Shown here: positions 62,535 to 64,000 of the stretch, piece after piece
How the letters are laid out: every line of letters starts with the position of its first letter
Numbering within the stretch: the first letter of the stretch is position 1
Assembly: GCF_002156385.1 (NCBI RefSeq)
Contig: NZ_MVJM01000001.1
Coordinates: 762,861-826,860 of the forward strand
Reading direction: 5' to 3'
DNA: 64,000 bases
Source of the DNA: Halalkalibacter urbisdiaboli
Lineage (GTDB): Bacteria > Bacillota > Bacilli > Bacillales > Bacillaceae_D
Made by a program: the position numbers and the translations under genes
The notes under the pieces: generated by a model
Seen by the model: the letters and a program-made list of their open reading frames with translations, nothing else
Database searches by the model: none
Told to the model about the DNA's origin: nothing

Positions 62535-62568
62535 TCGTCGAATCAAATCATGTGATTTGATTTGACGA
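62535..62568 (+). other. Intercistronic hairpin between glgD and glgA
   Basis: TCGTCGAATCAAATCA pairs with TGATTTGATTTGACGA, a 16-bp stem with one G-T pair and a very short loop. No U-run follows, so it more likely affects mRNA stability or processing than termination. Confidence 0.55.
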
Positions 62569-62627
62569 ACCTGCAATAATTCTTCTTCCTAGTTTACATA
62601 ATTTTATATAAAAGGAGAGCATTTTTT

Positions 62628-64000
62628 ATGGACGTAGTCATGGTTGCTTCAGAATCGACCCCTTTTTTTAAAACCGGAGGATTGGCAGATGTCATAGGTT
62701 CCTTGCCAAATGAAATCGCAAACGCTGTAGATATCAATGTTAGCGTAATTTTACCAAAGCATTCAGCGATGCCCTTAGCTTGGCAAGAACAACTAGAATT
62801 TATTGGTTCCTTCCAAGTTAACGTTCAATGGAGACAACAATATTGTGGGATTTTTAAATTAGCGTTATCGGGAGTTACTTATATTTTTATCGACAACGAA
62901 TACTATTTCAAGCGAGACTCTCTTTATGGACAGTTTGATGATGCTGAACGATACGTCTTTTTCACCCATGCCGTCTTAAGCACGCTCCACAACTTACAGC
63001 TCAAACCTGCCGTTCTTCATTGTCACGATTGGCAAACAGGACTACTTCCTGTCTATATTAAAGCATCCTATGACCTTAACTCTATTAAAACCATTTTCAC
63101 CATTCACAATCTTCGTTATCAGGGAAATTTTCCGTTGTCTATATTTCATGAACTCATCCACCTTGATGAGGCCTATTTTAATAGCCTCATCATGGACGAA
63201 CAGATTAACTTTTTAAAAGCCGCACTTGTTCATGCGGACTGGGTTACAACTGTAAGTCCAACCTATGCAAATGAAGTCAAATCTACTTATTTTGGTGAGG
63301 GCTTGAATGAAATTTTATTAACGCGTGAATCGGCCATGACTGGTATTCTTAACGGTATTAACAATAACGAATTTAACCCAGCGACTGATCCAGCCCTTCC
63401 TTTCAATTACCTGAACCAACCTGACCAGAAACGCTTAAATAAACAAACTTTACAACATCAATTAAACTTAACAACAGACGTATCAATACCTATGTTTACG
63501 ATTATTACTCGACTTGTCCCTGAAAAAGGGATTCCACTAATCCTTCATATTCTTGATGAACTACTTGAATCGGAAAACATCCAATTACTTGTACTTGGGA
63601 CTGGAGAACATGAATTAGAAGAAGCCTTTTGTTTTTTTAAACAAAAGTATCCAAATAAATTTCATATCGAACGAACATTTAACGAAGATTTAGCAAGGCT
63701 TTATTATGCTGCCTCCGATTTTTTCCTCATGCCATCTCAATTCGAACCTTGTGGCTTAAGCCAGCTTATAGCTTTACGTTATGAGAGTGTACCGATTGTA
63801 CGGGAAACGGGAGGTTTAAATGATACGATAAATTCATATAATGAATTTACCGGTGAAGGAAATGGGTTTAGTTTTACAAACTATAATGCTCATGATTTAC
63901 TCTATACCATTCGCCGCGCCATATACTTCTACTGGAACAAAGAACATTGGCAAAAAATCCTGCAAAATGTCTACCAATCTGATTTCAGTTGGAAGGAATC
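62628..64000 (+). CDS. glgA: Glycogen synthase GlgA (partial, runs off the window)
   Basis: 457 codons are visible, beginning MDVVMVASESTPFFKTGGLA and open to the last base; the C-terminal end is missing. The ADP-glucose loop KTGGLADV is near the start, followed by HCHDWQTGLLPVYIKAS, the mid-protein FTIHNLRYQGNF, and the second domain with ITRLVPEKG and MPSQFEPCGLSQLIALRYES. It adds glucose from ADP-glucose to growing glycogen. GGAGAGC lies eight bases before the ATG. Confidence 0.93.
   Translation, partial: MDVVMVASESTPFFKTGGLADVIGSLPNEIANAVDINVSVILPKHSAMPLAWQEQLEFIGSFQVNVQWRQQYCGIFKLALSGVTYIFIDNEYYFKRDSLYGQFDDAERYVFFTHAVLSTLHNLQLKPAVLHCHDWQTGLLPVYIKASYDLNSIKTIFTIHNLRYQGNFPLSIFHELIHLDEAYFNSLIMDEQINFLKAALVHADWVTTVSPTYANEVKSTYFGEGLNEILLTRESAMTGILNGINNNEFNPATDPALPFNYLNQPDQKRLNKQTLQHQLNLTTDVSIPMFTIITRLVPEKGIPLILHILDELLESENIQLLVLGTGEHELEEAFCFFKQKYPNKFHIERTFNEDLARLYYAASDFFLMPSQFEPCGLSQLIALRYESVPIVRETGGLNDTINSYNEFTGEGNGFSFTNYNAHDLLYTIRRAIYFYWNKEHWQKILQNVYQSDFSWKE

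Overview
The window comes from the chromosome of a low-GC, endospore-forming Bacillaceae. Spore markers are an alpha/beta SASP, SpoVR, YhaL and three tiny YjcZ-type proteins. Gene order matches the B. subtilis ecs-hit-yhaH-hpr-serC-prsA-yhaL-yhaM and hemZ-yhaX / yheA-yheB neighbourhoods, although split and rearranged. The many acidic residues in exported proteins such as PrsA would suit an alkaliphile, but that is only inference. I saw no rRNA, tRNA, complete insertion sequence, prophage or CRISPR array.

Layout. 1-2.3 kb: a CcdA-like protein, then a non-coding stretch holding a hairpin-rich interspersed repeat and a decayed HPP-family gene. 1.6-4.3 kb: ecsA-ecsB-ecsC. 4.9-17.4 kb: one long minus-strand Tad/Flp pilus operon (cpaB, cpaE, cpaF, tadB, tadC, flp, two von Willebrand lipoproteins, a secreted Trp-repeat protein, an unknown 275-aa protein, tadE, a tadG-like gene and a membrane protein). 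It lies between ecs and hit, which are neighbours in B. subtilis as I recall. 18-26 kb: hit, serC, ytxH, hpr(scoC), a DUF3267 protein, ypmS, small YjcZ-like genes, prsA, yhaL, yhaM. 26-28.2 kb: a CssRS-like secretion-stress two-component pair. 28.4-34.5 kb: a YidC2-type insertase preceded by a MifM-like regulatory ORF, hemZ, yhaX, yheA, yheB.

34.7-42.8 kb: a GNAT-like protein, a second copy of the interspersed repeat, a PucR-type regulator, msmX, a SASP, lemA-htpX, a sodium:neurotransmitter-type symporter and a PLP aminotransferase. 43-45.5 kb: a sugar-binding lipoprotein-like sensor translationally coupled to a LytS/YesM-type kinase, with no response regulator beside it. 45.6-56 kb: spoVR, galT, pgcA, glpD, galE, galK and a ROK repressor, which together form a Leloir galactose pathway with glycerol-3-phosphate dehydrogenase in the middle. 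56-60 kb: a FixH-like protein, a YhcX-like GNAT-nitrilase fusion, a stand-alone CheX and a DUF2225 protein. 60.2-64 kb: glgC-glgD-glgA for glycogen synthesis, with glgA running off the right edge.

The points most worth a second look are: (1) the divergent MifM-like ORF whose 3' end can base-pair with the yidC2 ribosome-binding site; (2) the accessory module inside the Tad operon, above all the secreted protein with about 25 five-residue Trp repeats and the two vWA lipoproteins that share an almost identical core; (3) the hairpin repeat family that abuts an HPP gene relic; (4) structured leaders upstream of glpD and prsA. All functional calls rest on reading the sequence and recalled family knowledge; no database search was run.
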